From: Cercophora sp. LCS_1
Taxonomy: Eukaryota > Ascomycota > Sordariomycetes > Sordariales > Lasiosphaeriaceae
Assembly: GCA_036250225.1 (NCBI GenBank)
Contig: JAPZLL010000005.1
Coordinates: forward strand, 1,612,001-1,676,000
DNA: 64,000 nucleotides
Reading direction: 5' to 3'
Below the pieces are notes generated by a model. It was not told the origin of the DNA and searched no databases. It worked only from the letters and a program-made list of their open reading frames with translations. Both the position numbers and the translations under genes were made by a program. Below, one piece after another: positions 30,834-40,723 of this stretch (the stretch's first letter is position 1; each line of letters starts with the position of its first letter).

Positions 30834-32890
30834 ATGGCGGAAACGTTTGGTGTCGCCGCAGGGGTCATCTCCTTGGCATTCGATGTTTTTGACAACACAG
30901 TCAAGAGTAGGTTGTGTGCTTGCAGATGTAGTCACAGTTGTTCACCAAGCGTGCAGTCTTCAAGTTCATTACCTCCCTGGTTGACATGCCAGATGATTAT
31001 GGAAAGTATAGGCTGCAGCTCATCATCGAATACAATCGAGTGCTCGCCTGGGGCAAGGCAGCTGGTCTGGTTGACGTTCCGGAGGGGTCAACTTTAGCTG
31101 CCACACTTGGAACCGAGGCAACTGAGCTCATAGCTATTGTGGCTCGAATACAATGGCTGCTGAGCGAATTTCAAGATCTCAACGCTCGGTACGGCAACGA
31201 GGTGATTTCAAACAAACCGGACCAAGACAAGCAGGTTGCCGAGGCGAAGGCCACAGACGAGGACGTAGTCAAGAAGGTGTCTTCCTTGGCAGTATCATAC
31301 GAGGCCAAGAAAAAGGACCACAAAAGACGATGGGGACGGATCCAAAACTTCCTCGAGCGCGCTGGCCACAATACCAAGGAGATCGTCAAGCATCCTGTCC
31401 GTGTGCGGTGGGTCGCCGTCGATGAAGAGGCTTTCAAGGGCTTGCTCGAAGACTTACACACATTGACGGAGCGTCTCCATGGGCTGATGAGAGAGCACCG
31501 TGACAAGCGAATCGACGATATTACGGCAAAGACGTACCGGGAGATGATACTGGCCCGTAACAATATCCAGGATCTCCGCGACATGTTGGACGCCGTTGGG
31601 AGTTTGATTAGCACATCTTCGGCCACTAGGAGTGAGAAGACGGCGCACACCAATGACAGGAATCTACAGGACCTCGTGCAACTGAAGAAGATCAGCCGGA
31701 CATCGGACGCAATCCTGGCCAGGCTCGTGGATGACAAGGACCTGGATGTTGAGAGAAGCCTGAAAGATGTCGGCATCACGGTTCCGCAGTTCACTCCGAC
31801 TCAGTTGCAGAACTCCTTCGGATGGGACGAAACTCCTGATGGACTTGACCGTCCTCGTGGTTCAATAGCCCTCGGCAACGACCCCAACGTGCTCACCTCC
31901 GTCTGGGTAGAGTGGAAAGCCATTGGCGACTTTCCAGTTGGCTCGCGCAAAGACAAGGAGACGGCCCTTCGTACCGCAGCCTTGGCCGAGATGCTCTATA
32001 TTCAGAAGCCAGCATCACTTTACACGCCTAAATGCGTCGGCTACTTTGACGACCGGCAGGTAGAGGGCAGCCACCGCTACGGCTGGATGTTCGAGATGCT
32101 CAAGCCCTGTAACTACGATACCCAGCTCGTCACGCTGTACGATATTCTGGGCGACGAATCTCGCAAACCGAGCCTTTCTCAGCGGGTCTCGCTTGCTTTG
32201 AAGCTGTGCACGACGGTACTCAATCTCCATGCGGTCAACTGGCTTCACAAGGGAATTTTCAGTGATAACGTCGTATTCCATTTCAACGATAACATCTTTG
32301 ATCAGGAAACTAGCGAGCTCATCAGTCTCGGTAACTACGATCCGGAGCAGCCTCTTCTCTCAGGGTTCGAGTTCTCGCGGCCAGATGGCGGAAACACCAC
32401 GGCAAGGGAGGCAAACCCACTGTGGGATCTCTATCGTTGGCCTGAGATCCAACGGCAACACCCAACCGAGCGAAACTCGCGCAAGACGTATGATCTCTAC
32501 AGTTTGGGCTTGATGCTGCTGGAAATTGCCCACTGGCAACCTCTTCACCGGATTCTTCTCCTCGGAGGGGAGGGAAAGGGGCTTGAGGGTAAGCAAGACA
32601 ATCCAGCTGTGCCTCTGCGGGACTCGAAGCTGGTCCGTGACTGGCTTCTAGGAGTTCAGGGCCAGGAGAGGTTCAAGAAAGCAAACAAGTCAAATCCACT
32701 GGTAGAGCTGAGGAATATCATTGGCGATAGATACTGGGAAGCCGTGACGCGGTGTCTCTGGGCGCATGGCGAAAAGGGATTCGGAATCAACGAGGGAGAT
32801 GACCAGTCAAACGATTCAAAAATTGGAATGGCGCTGCAGGAGGCTTTTACTGCGTATGTTGTCGAGGAGCTGGAGGCCATCAACATCTGA
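30834..32890 (+). CDS. HeLo-domain protein with C-terminal pseudokinase
   Basis: Exons 30834-30906 and 30957-32890, 668 aa, with a 50-bp intron (GTAGGT...GTGCAG) after the opening MAETFGVAAGVISLAFDVFD. That opening and the following YGKYRLQLIIEYNRVLAWGKAAGL match the prion-inhibition (HeLo) domain of HET-S-type proteins, a helical bundle that can insert into membranes. A helical middle region (~100-310) leads to a kinase-like lobe (~325-660). It keeps a beta-3-like lysine (Lys345 in VEWK) and the helix-F block DLYSLGLMLLEI. The catalytic loop is HKGIFSDN (455-462), with Gly457 in place of the HRD aspartate, and the DFG position reads GFE (494-496), so it should be inactive as a kinase. The order of pore-type bundle then pseudokinase recalls metazoan MLKL. 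Its neighbour is a divergent patatin-like phospholipase. Related fungal proteins are often annotated only as prion-inhibition or kinase-like domain proteins. Confidence 0.85.
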
Positions 32891-33043
32891 GGTTGGACCA
32901 TTCACAGCTTCCAAGTTGGAATGCATTTCATTATTTATATCGTGTTGGAGGTTCTGCATTTATTTTACATGCGTGGGTCATCTATGAGTCTATATGATAC
33001 AATTACAAGCCCCGAGTCTGGGGGTTTAACTGTGGCAAGTCTA

Positions 33044-34534
33044 TCATGACTTTTCGTCGCCCTTCCACTTCCAGGTTGCTTCCCGATGAAGCAGGTAATC
33101 TTTGCTTTGGATAGCCTTCCAGATGCCCCAAAGGCCACCGACAACGGGCAGCTTCTTCAGCCAGTGTCTCTGCTTGCCGCTGGCAGCCTCAGCATCGACG
33201 TGGACCTTGTCCCAAACCGTCGGCAACGTTGTGGCATGGTACTCTTCCCTCAGGGCATCGTACCACTTGCGTCCACCATACATGGGCCAGAACTCGTTCT
33301 GGTTGTAATACGTGTGTGCATACAGCCACTTCATGCCGCCCAGCTCAGCAACCTTGGCCTCGAGCTCGCGGTTCTTGCGCACAAACTCGTTGGGATCCTT
33401 GGGCCCCCATCCCCAAACACCCACATTCATCATCAACTCGCCCTCTTTACCCTCTCTCCCCGGTGGCGTCGTATAAGGGTGGAAAGTCGGCGGCCCCTTT
33501 CGCTTCAGCGGGCACAACCACAGCGGCCAGATGCCCATCTGCTTATCGGTATACTCCACAAACTCCTCGGTCGTCTCCATGGGCATGGCAATGTCCTGCA
33601 CCACCATCCGCGCACTCTCCTCGCTCCCATGCAGCGCGCGATACAACATGCGCGTATGCAGGAAATCATCCAACCACCACCTTGTCCACCGATTAAACGG
33701 CACCGCGCCGCCAAAATACCTAAAAGCGCTTTCACCAACCCAGAACCCACCCCTGTCATACCGAAACAAGTACTCGGCCAACGGGACGTACTCATCCTCA
33801 TCGCCTTTACGCTTGTCGCGCGCATGCATATAAAACCAGGGATCCCACGCCCCGCTAAACGTCCTGACCTTTTTGCCAGCCGGAACTTCATCCACCAAAT
33901 CCCCCGTCACCACAACTCCGTGTCCCTTGCTAAACAATATCCCATCCACATAATCTCTTGTTCCTTCACATTGGTCCCGTACAACCTCAACCGCCTCCCT
34001 CGCGCCCCCCACCCGTCTATAGCCCACCCTCACATATTTCTTTGCACGAATCAAATCCACCTCGAGCGCCGTAGCGATCCCAAAACTGCCCACGCTCCCC
34101 GCCGCTGCCTTGAATAACTCATCCCCCCTGTTGGTATCAACAACATCCCCATCTCCCAAAACCATCTCCACCCTTCGCACCGTGTCTTCAAAAAAACCGT
34201 GTCGGAAGGAACTGCTCTCCCCCGCCGTGCCTGCGAATCCGCCACCTGCCGTGATGCCCGGGAATTCCATCACCACGGGCGGGATGAGACCGCGTGGCAG
34301 CGTGGCTTCGACGAGCCGGTCCATGGGCACGTTTGGCTCGACGAGCGCGGTGCGACGGGTTGTGTCGACCGACAGGACATGGCGGAGGGAGGAGATGTCG
34401 ACAGCTGCTTGGGAGGAGGGACGGGGACGGGTTGAGTTTGTGGAGCCGTGGTTTATGCGGTAGGGTGTGCGGCGGAGGTAGTGTTGGCGGATGGAGGAGG
34501 CGATTTTTTGGACGGCGGCGGCGTGGCGGTCCAT
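33044..34534 (-). CDS. FAD-dependent oxidoreductase, DHCR24 (delta-24-sterol reductase)-like
   Basis: Single exon, 496 aa from the chosen start MDRHAAAVQK; the frame stays open ~270 bp further upstream with no family likeness. It is a PCMH-type FAD-binding protein. The N-terminal nucleotide-contact segment PYRINHGSTNSTR is near residues 24-36, and the family block GITAGGGFAGTAGESSSFRHGFF lies at ~93-115. The C-terminal half has KWLYAHTYYNQNEFWPMYGGRKW, the region most like plant DWARF1/DIMINUTO and animal DHCR24. Unlike those, it has no N-terminal membrane anchor. The family reduces or isomerises sterol side-chain double bonds using FAD and NADPH. Fungal ergosterol synthesis normally uses the unrelated ERG4 for its last side-chain reduction, so the substrate here is unknown. 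It is convergent with the HeLo gene (153 bp). Confidence 0.85.
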   Translation of the reverse strand: MDRHAAAVQKIASSIRQHYLRRTPYRINHGSTNSTRPRPSSQAAVDISSLRHVLSVDTTRRTALVEPNVPMDRLVEATLPRGLIPPVVMEFPGITAGGGFAGTAGESSSFRHGFFEDTVRRVEMVLGDGDVVDTNRGDELFKAAAGSVGSFGIATALEVDLIRAKKYVRVGYRRVGGAREAVEVVRDQCEGTRDYVDGILFSKGHGVVVTGDLVDEVPAGKKVRTFSGAWDPWFYMHARDKRKGDEDEYVPLAEYLFRYDRGGFWVGESAFRYFGGAVPFNRWTRWWLDDFLHTRMLYRALHGSEESARMVVQDIAMPMETTEEFVEYTDKQMGIWPLWLCPLKRKGPPTFHPYTTPPGREGKEGELMMNVGVWGWGPKDPNEFVRKNRELEAKVAELGGMKWLYAHTYYNQNEFWPMYGGRKWYDALREEYHATTLPTVWDKVHVDAEAASGKQRHWLKKLPVVGGLWGIWKAIQSKDYLLHREATWKWKGDEKS

Positions 34535-34903
34535 TTTTTCAGGTGAAGGCGCGCAGGCGCGCAATGGTAAGAATTGAATTGGACACTTGCGAAAATGCAA
34601 AATTTCGGCGCCGCGTCCCGGACGCGACTCCGTGCCGAGCCGAGGCCGTTGGGTGGGGTTCGGGACAGGGGCTGGAAGGAGGGTGACAACTCGTAAGTGC
34701 CCTGACCGCGGCCGCCGGAGAGGGAGGGGCTGGGTGGATATCCCGGTACCACGGTGTCGGGACTTTAGCTTTCTCTCAACACTCACACAAGCAAAAATAT
34801 CCATACAATATGCCTGTTATTTGCGCCCCACGCATCATCAATCATGTGCATCTATCAATCCCACAAAGTGCACTCCAAACACCCTCCCAATGCCATGGAC
34901 AGT
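34535..34903. other. Short intergenic region
   Basis: 369 bp between two minus-strand genes. It must contain the promoter of the DHCR24-like gene and the 3' end of the SNF2 gene. Nothing else was recognised. Confidence 0.5.
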
Positions 34904-37900
34904 CTACCACCTACGTCCGTAAATCGCATCCTCCTTCCTCCTAGTGCCCTGTCTCCTAATCATGGCCCCGACATCTTGCCTGACCACAGTCTCATCCACA
35001 AACCGCCCGTCATCATCTGTCGCCGTTCGTGCACTGTGCTTGAACAGCTCCATAATCTCGTTGATGCCCAGCTTCAAGGCTCCCTTCTTATCCTTGCGCA
35101 TGCCACCCTCAATCGTCATCTCGGCCAACTTTCTCTTCTTGTCTTGTAGCTCCAAGATTCTCGCCTCCACCGTGTCCGCTACCGTCAACTTGTACACCAC
35201 CACATCCACCGTCTGCGTCAGTCTGTGCACCCGATCGATGGCCTGTTCTTCTATGAAGGGATTCCAAAAGGGTTCGATGATGACTACGCGAGTTGCCGCT
35301 GTGAGATTCAGGCCCAGCGAGCCGCACTTTAGACTGCAGAGGAGAATGCGTGTGTGCGGATCAGTGCGAAGCGCCTTGAGTGCTGCTTCGCGCGCGTCGT
35401 TGGGCATTTTGCCGTCGTACCGGACCGACTTGAGGCCCGACTGTGCGCGGAGGAACGGCTCAATGAGATCCAGCATTGAGGTGAACTGGGAAAAGACAAT
35501 GAACTTGTGTTCGGCTGCTTCCCGCCGCAGGATCGAGAGAAGCTCGCGGATTTTGGACGACACCATGACCGAGTTGGATGACGACGACTTCTTGGACTTG
35601 CGGGAGCGGACAGGAACATCCGAGTCTGAGTCCGAGTTAGAGAGGAGTTCGGATTCTGAGAGGGAAGCTGCTGATTCCGAGTCTGAATCTACTGTCGATG
35701 GTTCTGAGCGGGCTTGGGACACCTTTTGCGAGTGTAACCTAGACACCGAGACAAAGGTATCCTCGTCCACGTCCTCGTCCGCCTGAGAGGCTGGTTTGGG
35801 AGGGTCATCTTTGACGATGAAGCTATCGAGGTCGCTGCCGTTGTCGTCTTCCTCCGAGGGGTGGTCGGAATCATCCGAGTTGATATCGTCGCCGCCGCCC
35901 TCGGCGTCTTCATCGTCCGTGCCGCCGGCCTTGCCGAGACGAAGGGAGCCCCGTTGGTCTTCGCCCACAAGCCAGCTGCCGTCGTCTTCATCATCGCTAT
36001 CTTCGATGATCCTCCGGTTGTTGCGGGGCTTGCGCCCGGCCATCTTTTCAATTCTGATCTCCTCCTTCACGACACTAACACGACTCTTCCGCTTCTCCTT
36101 CTTGCGTTTGCGGCTTGGACTGCTGCGGTTGATCTTCTCCAGACCTTGTGTGCACTCGGTACACCGTATCAAGCCGTCGCTGGTCTCTTTCCTGCTAAGC
36201 TCATTCAGGCACATGTCACACTTCTTGCTCTGGATACCCATGCCACCAAAGGCATCTGCCAGGGCGTCGATATCGGCCTCTGCAGACTTGGGCGCTGCTG
36301 TTTCCGCTGAGAGCGCCTCTCTGTCCTTGTCGATTCTGTTTTCGGCAAGCCGTGGATGATTGCAAGCCTGACGCAAGCGAAGCAGCAAGACAAGGGCGTT
36401 GGCGTAGTTCACACCATTTTTCATCATCTTTTCAAGGCTCTTGTCTGCCCGCTCCTCGAGAAGATCGTAAAATTCGCGCTCTTCAGCCGAAAACTCCGTC
36501 TCAATGGTGACAACCTTGCGCTCCGTAATCTTGAAGGCCGACTTGGGCGCAGGTGCCGCCTCTTCTCCGTCTTTCTCGGCCTTGGCCTTGGCCGCGTCGA
36601 GCGCCTTCTTTCCACCTGCGATGAGAGCACCCTCTTCTTTGAGGATGTCCTTGGTGCGACGTTTCATGAAGCACCGGAGCAGACTGTGTAAACGCCGGAT
36701 GGCAATGTGCCCCTTGCCGCTTTTCATGGGCCCGTCGATATTGGCGCGCCACTCGGCCAGGTCATCATAGGGCTGAATTCGGAGGAAGTGAACAAGAGAC
36801 TGCAGCTCATCAAGGTTGTTTTGCATCGGTGTGCCCGTCAGACACCAACGGTACTCGGCCCGCAGCGCACAGCATGCCTTGGTCGCCTTGGCGTTGCGGT
36901 TCTTGATGCTGTGCGCCTCGTCCAGGATGACACGGAACCAGTGCACACCAAAGCAGCCTGCCTGCAGACCATCGGGGTTGGGACTGCTGTTGCCGTGCTC
37001 CGACACGAGAATCTGATAGGTTGTGATGACGACATCGTATTTGGCCAGAGTCTTGGGATCTTTGGTTCGTTGCGGCCCATGGTGAACATACACCTTGAGC
37101 GCGTGGTCTTTATCGATCTTCTCCTTGATTTCAGCCTCCCACTGGCGGATGAGGGCCAGAGGCGCAACCACCAGGGTGGCTCTTTTGACTTGGTCAAAGT
37201 GCTTCTTCCACCCCTTCTCGTCCTTCTGGGGCATGGGATTGCTCACGATGAGCGAAATGCTTTGCAGGGTCTTGCCCAGACCCATGTCGTCGGCGAGGAT
37301 GCCGCCCTTGGGCACCTTTCCACGTTTCAGCGGGCCAAGTTCGCGATTGCGCATCCACTTGACACCCTCTACTTGGTGTGGTAACAGCTTGACACTGATG
37401 CCCTCGAGGGTGCCGTCTTCGAGTTCTTCCTCCTTTGACTTTGCGCTCTCTTTCTCGTCCTTGTCCTCGGCTTCCTTCTCCCCATCTTCGTCATCATCAT
37501 CATCCATACCTCCCTCCAGCAGCGCCTTCAGGTCTTCATTCGCCTTGCCCGGGTCTGTGTAGAAGACTTGGTCGCTATAGGTAGTCGATTGGCTTGGCTT
37601 TGCAGGCTGGGCATCCCCGTCCAAGGAGCTGAACATGGGTAGGACGGGTACCTTTTTCGGCGAAGGCTTCGGCTTCAATGGGCCGCCCTTTGACTTGTAT
37701 AGGTCCTTGTGGAACTCGACATGGTTTCTTTGCTTGATGAAGAGGTGTTCGTGGCCATTCCCTCCCCTCTGAAACGGCCCCTGTAATTGCGTCGGTTGAC
37801 CGAACTTTGGCGTCGCCGTGGGACCCTTAGCCGGCGTGGGACTGCAAAGATCAATAACCTCATGTCCTGGTTTCGCCGATGTCCTCGACAGGTCAGCAAA

Positions 37901-38035
37901 TTGTTGGCTCGACTTGACCGGGCTCTTCGCGGGTGGCTGTGTCGGGGAGCCGGGGCCTAGCGACATGTTTGCCGTCTGGGAGCTGATAAACTCGAGGTCG
38001 TCGTCCCCGAAGGACTCGGAGCGAGAGCGTGCCAT
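34904..38035 (-). CDS. SNF2-family DNA translocase, Uls1/Rad5-like
   Basis: Single exon of 1043 aa; start in the context ACCATGG. The disordered N-terminus (1-210) carries HEVIDLCSP at ~58-66, which fits a SUMO-interacting motif, then a strongly acidic tract (~177-208). The ATPase core has LLPHQVEGVKWM, motif I DDMGLGKT (249-256) and motif II DEAH (372-375). The helicase C half has FIVFSQFTSML, SLKCGSLGLNL and IDRVHRLTQTVDV. Between the lobes is a small zinc-binding segment with only two CxxC pairs (CDMC and CTEC), shorter than the eight-ligand RING of Rad5 and Rad16, and then a ~200-residue acidic, Ser-rich insertion. It should be a nuclear ATP-driven DNA translocase that remodels protein-DNA complexes. 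With the SIM-like motif, Uls1/RIS1-type SUMO-targeted activity is plausible. E3 ligase activity is doubtful with so reduced a finger. Confidence 0.88.
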   Translation of the reverse strand: MARSRSESFGDDDLEFISSQTANMSLGPGSPTQPPAKSPVKSSQQFADLSRTSAKPGHEVIDLCSPTPAKGPTATPKFGQPTQLQGPFQRGGNGHEHLFIKQRNHVEFHKDLYKSKGGPLKPKPSPKKVPVLPMFSSLDGDAQPAKPSQSTTYSDQVFYTDPGKANEDLKALLEGGMDDDDDEDGEKEAEDKDEKESAKSKEEELEDGTLEGISVKLLPHQVEGVKWMRNRELGPLKRGKVPKGGILADDMGLGKTLQSISLIVSNPMPQKDEKGWKKHFDQVKRATLVVAPLALIRQWEAEIKEKIDKDHALKVYVHHGPQRTKDPKTLAKYDVVITTYQILVSEHGNSSPNPDGLQAGCFGVHWFRVILDEAHSIKNRNAKATKACCALRAEYRWCLTGTPMQNNLDELQSLVHFLRIQPYDDLAEWRANIDGPMKSGKGHIAIRRLHSLLRCFMKRRTKDILKEEGALIAGGKKALDAAKAKAEKDGEEAAPAPKSAFKITERKVVTIETEFSAEEREFYDLLEERADKSLEKMMKNGVNYANALVLLLRLRQACNHPRLAENRIDKDREALSAETAAPKSAEADIDALADAFGGMGIQSKKCDMCLNELSRKETSDGLIRCTECTQGLEKINRSSPSRKRKKEKRKSRVSVVKEEIRIEKMAGRKPRNNRRIIEDSDDEDDGSWLVGEDQRGSLRLGKAGGTDDEDAEGGGDDINSDDSDHPSEEDDNGSDLDSFIVKDDPPKPASQADEDVDEDTFVSVSRLHSQKVSQARSEPSTVDSDSESAASLSESELLSNSDSDSDVPVRSRKSKKSSSSNSVMVSSKIRELLSILRREAAEHKFIVFSQFTSMLDLIEPFLRAQSGLKSVRYDGKMPNDAREAALKALRTDPHTRILLCSLKCGSLGLNLTAATRVVIIEPFWNPFIEEQAIDRVHRLTQTVDVVVYKLTVADTVEARILELQDKKRKLAEMTIEGGMRKDKKGALKLGINEIMELFKHSARTATDDDGRFVDETVVRQDVGAMIRRQGTRRKEDAIYGRRW

Positions 38036-38708
38036 GGTAGCGACGGGTGTGGGGTGGTATAATCGAGGAATGGGCTTGCCGTCGATCGAGTGGTTGTATT
38101 CGACGGTCGTGGACTGGACGAGGTCCAGGAAGCTGCGCCTAAGCTCGTCTTTGGATTTACGCCCGGGTCGGTTGTTGCTGCTGTCAAACGCGGGTTTCTC
38201 ATCTGACGCCAGGCTGTTTTGTGGTTGGACTGAAAATTGGGCGCCTGGCTTTCTGCTTGCTTGCGCCTGTCAGTTTTGACTTGGGTTTTCTTGACTGCCT
38301 TTGGTTGCTTGAATTGCCACCCAACCAAACTGCAGGTCACACCACTCGCGCTGTGGATTTTTGTTTACCTCATGGGCGCGCTCCGACACGTTGCAATGCT
38401 TCAAAAAGCCTGACGAGCTACCAAATAATTTTCGCGTCGAGTCAGGGCCTCAGGACCGCGTTTGAGTGTTTCTTGTCGCGTGTTTACGGGGATGACGAAA
38501 CGGGACGGGCACCAAGGCAACCGAAGGGTGTGAAGGCCCCCACAAGGCGCCAACGACCCGGTAAGCCGCCAAGCGTTAAGGGGCGAGGGGTTGCCAAGAG
38601 GCGGATACCTGTAATTACGAGAACATTACATCGTTTCACGGTTCATTACCAGGTTCGATGACAAAAGAGAACACATCACATTTGCTGCTTCTAGAATTCA
38701 TCGCTGCC
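38036..38708. other. Intergenic region upstream of the SNF2 gene
   Basis: 673 bp between two minus-strand genes, presumably the SNF2 promoter and the 3' UTR of the RanGTP-binding gene. No coding potential or repeat recognised. Confidence 0.5.
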
Positions 38709-40723
38709 TTATTTGATGGGGGTATCAGTGTAGGGATCAAAGCCAACCCGTCGCTTCGCCTCGCTTCGCAACGCCCAATGCGCCTCGTCATGGGCTCCCG
38801 TTGTTGACGTCTCGTCCAGGAAGAAAGTTAGGATGTGATCCGGAATGGACAAGTGTGGTGTCTGCTGGAATTCCTGCAGACTTGTGAGCCGGACCATCAT
38901 CTCCAGCAGAGACAGCGATGTCAAGCCAGCGCTAAATGGTGTCCTTCTTGTTTGGGGCTGTGCCTCCGATGTCTCGATCTGTGTCTCCCCGAAGTACCCT
39001 GACGAGAACCGCGAGGCGGTTTGCTCGGGAGATTGGGGTCCGCTGGATGCCCTCCTCAGCTGCGCGGCTAGGGTTGAGTCAATCGATGACTTGTTTCTCG
39101 GCACGCCTAGCTTTTTAGGCCCTGTTTCAACCCTGTTGGCGGTACCGCCATTTGAAACTGAATCCGCATCTTCTGAGTCTTCTGAGTCATCGTCATCATC
39201 GTCGTCTATGAAAATCTCCAGGGCGAGCCATTCTGGATCAAGATGCTGGGGGAGATGGCCAGCCTGGGCTTTCTCCTGTCTCTCTACCGTTCCCTTGGCA
39301 AATTCACTCTCCTCCCGTAGCTGTCGATCAACGTCGAACTGGTGATCCTCGAGATCCGAATCATCCGTGGTTCTACTTTGAGAGTCCTCAGGCTCGTTCA
39401 GCCACCCCTCTCGCAGGCCAATAGGGGCTCTGGCGCCCACATCTCGCTTCAAGAGAAGGATCGGGCTGTTATCCCCTTCCCCAGTATTTCTGATGTTGAG
39501 TAGCCGGCCAGTATTGGTGTAGAAGATCTTGGAGATCTGGTGGATCGGAATCGACTCTCTGATACCTGCCATCGGCATTCCCTCAAGCGGCGCGAGCTTG
39601 GGCCCATCCTCGTCATGAACACGGCCGTCGTCTAGGTCCTCGATTATCTCCAGGTGGTAAGAGTATTGTTCCGACTTTGCAAGAACTGCAATTGCAGACG
39701 TAGCCGAGTATGAGTCTGTGACTTCCGGGTCCGGTGACGTCTTGGGACAATATCCTCGGGACTGCTCGAATTTCCAGCCCAGGGGCGTCCGACAAAGCCT
39801 GACGCGGGCTTTGTGCATCACCTCCTGCCAAATAGGCTTTCTCTCGCCTTCACCTAGACCATAAGGCTCCTCGTGTGTCCCTGATGCGGCCTCAGAAGGC
39901 TCAGGGCTTGGCAGCGTAGTGCTGTCCTGGGCTGCCCGTCCCGAAGCCTTGGAGTGCCCAAGGAAAAGCATGTAGAGAGACAGAGTGAACGAAGGCCCAA
40001 TCTGAACGGGGCGATTGGGATTGTGTGCAAACTGTAGATCGGCATAGTTAAGAAGCCAACTCGCCTGCATCATCCTAGAAGGAGATATCCCGGGGGACAT
40101 TGCCGAATTCATCTTTTCTCCAGAGTTGGTTATAGCAAGATGAATCAAGGGTATGTCTCTGTCAATACGCGCGATCAAGGCTTTGATGTCCTTGATGATC
40201 AACAGGAGCTCTGCACGATAATTGTCCGACATGACCCGTTTGCGACGGGCCTCGGCGAGGCGATAGGCTTCCTCAGAGGTGGCAGCATCGTCAAGCCGCT
40301 TTCCCAGATGGATAATTTCTCGGTGGAGAGATTTGGCGAGCGGCACCGCCGACTCCAAGAAGACATTTCCACGGCCCGACCTGCAGAAGGGGGTGAGGTC
40401 AGGGAGAACAGCCAACAGCCAACAACACAAAACCGGTGGTGACGACATACTTGAACTCGATGAGATCGATGGAGGGTGACAGGATCTGGTGTTTGTCAGT
40501 AAACTAGGCTAACAGAACAAAGTTGATGTGTCCCATGACCGACCTTAACTTTGTTTTCGAAGAGTTTTTGAAGTGCCTTGAGCTCTGCGTGAATAGCTTT
40601 GTCATTGACGGTTTTCAGTATCCGGGAGCACTGTTGTACAGCGAACGATGACGTGAAGGCGAGACCGGATTTCAGTGCAAGATTGATCGCTTGACCACTG
40701 AGTCTGTCCAAGAGGGCATCCAT
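38709..40723 (-). CDS. RanGTP-binding protein, Yrb30-like
   Basis: Exons 40723-40544, 40485-40451 and 40380-38709, 628 aa. The middle exon is only 35 nt. Intron 1 starts GTCGGT, a weak donor, but it is the only one that keeps the frame; intron 2 starts GTATGT. The N-terminus MDALLDRLSGQAINLALKSGLAF, through KVKILSPSIDLIEFKSGRGN, matches the start of the fungal RanGTP-binding family typified by yeast Yrb30, which binds Ran-GTP and modulates its GTP hydrolysis and nuclear protein export. A hydrophobic-helical first half (~1-250) is followed by a domain with YSYHLEIIEDLDDG and a long acidic C-terminal segment including an uninterrupted run of Asp near 39190-39210. There is no membrane segment or signal peptide. 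It is divergent from SUP35. Confidence 0.85.

Noticed and set aside
33086..34117. 343-codon plus-strand frame
   Set aside because: Antisense shadow of the DHCR24-like gene.
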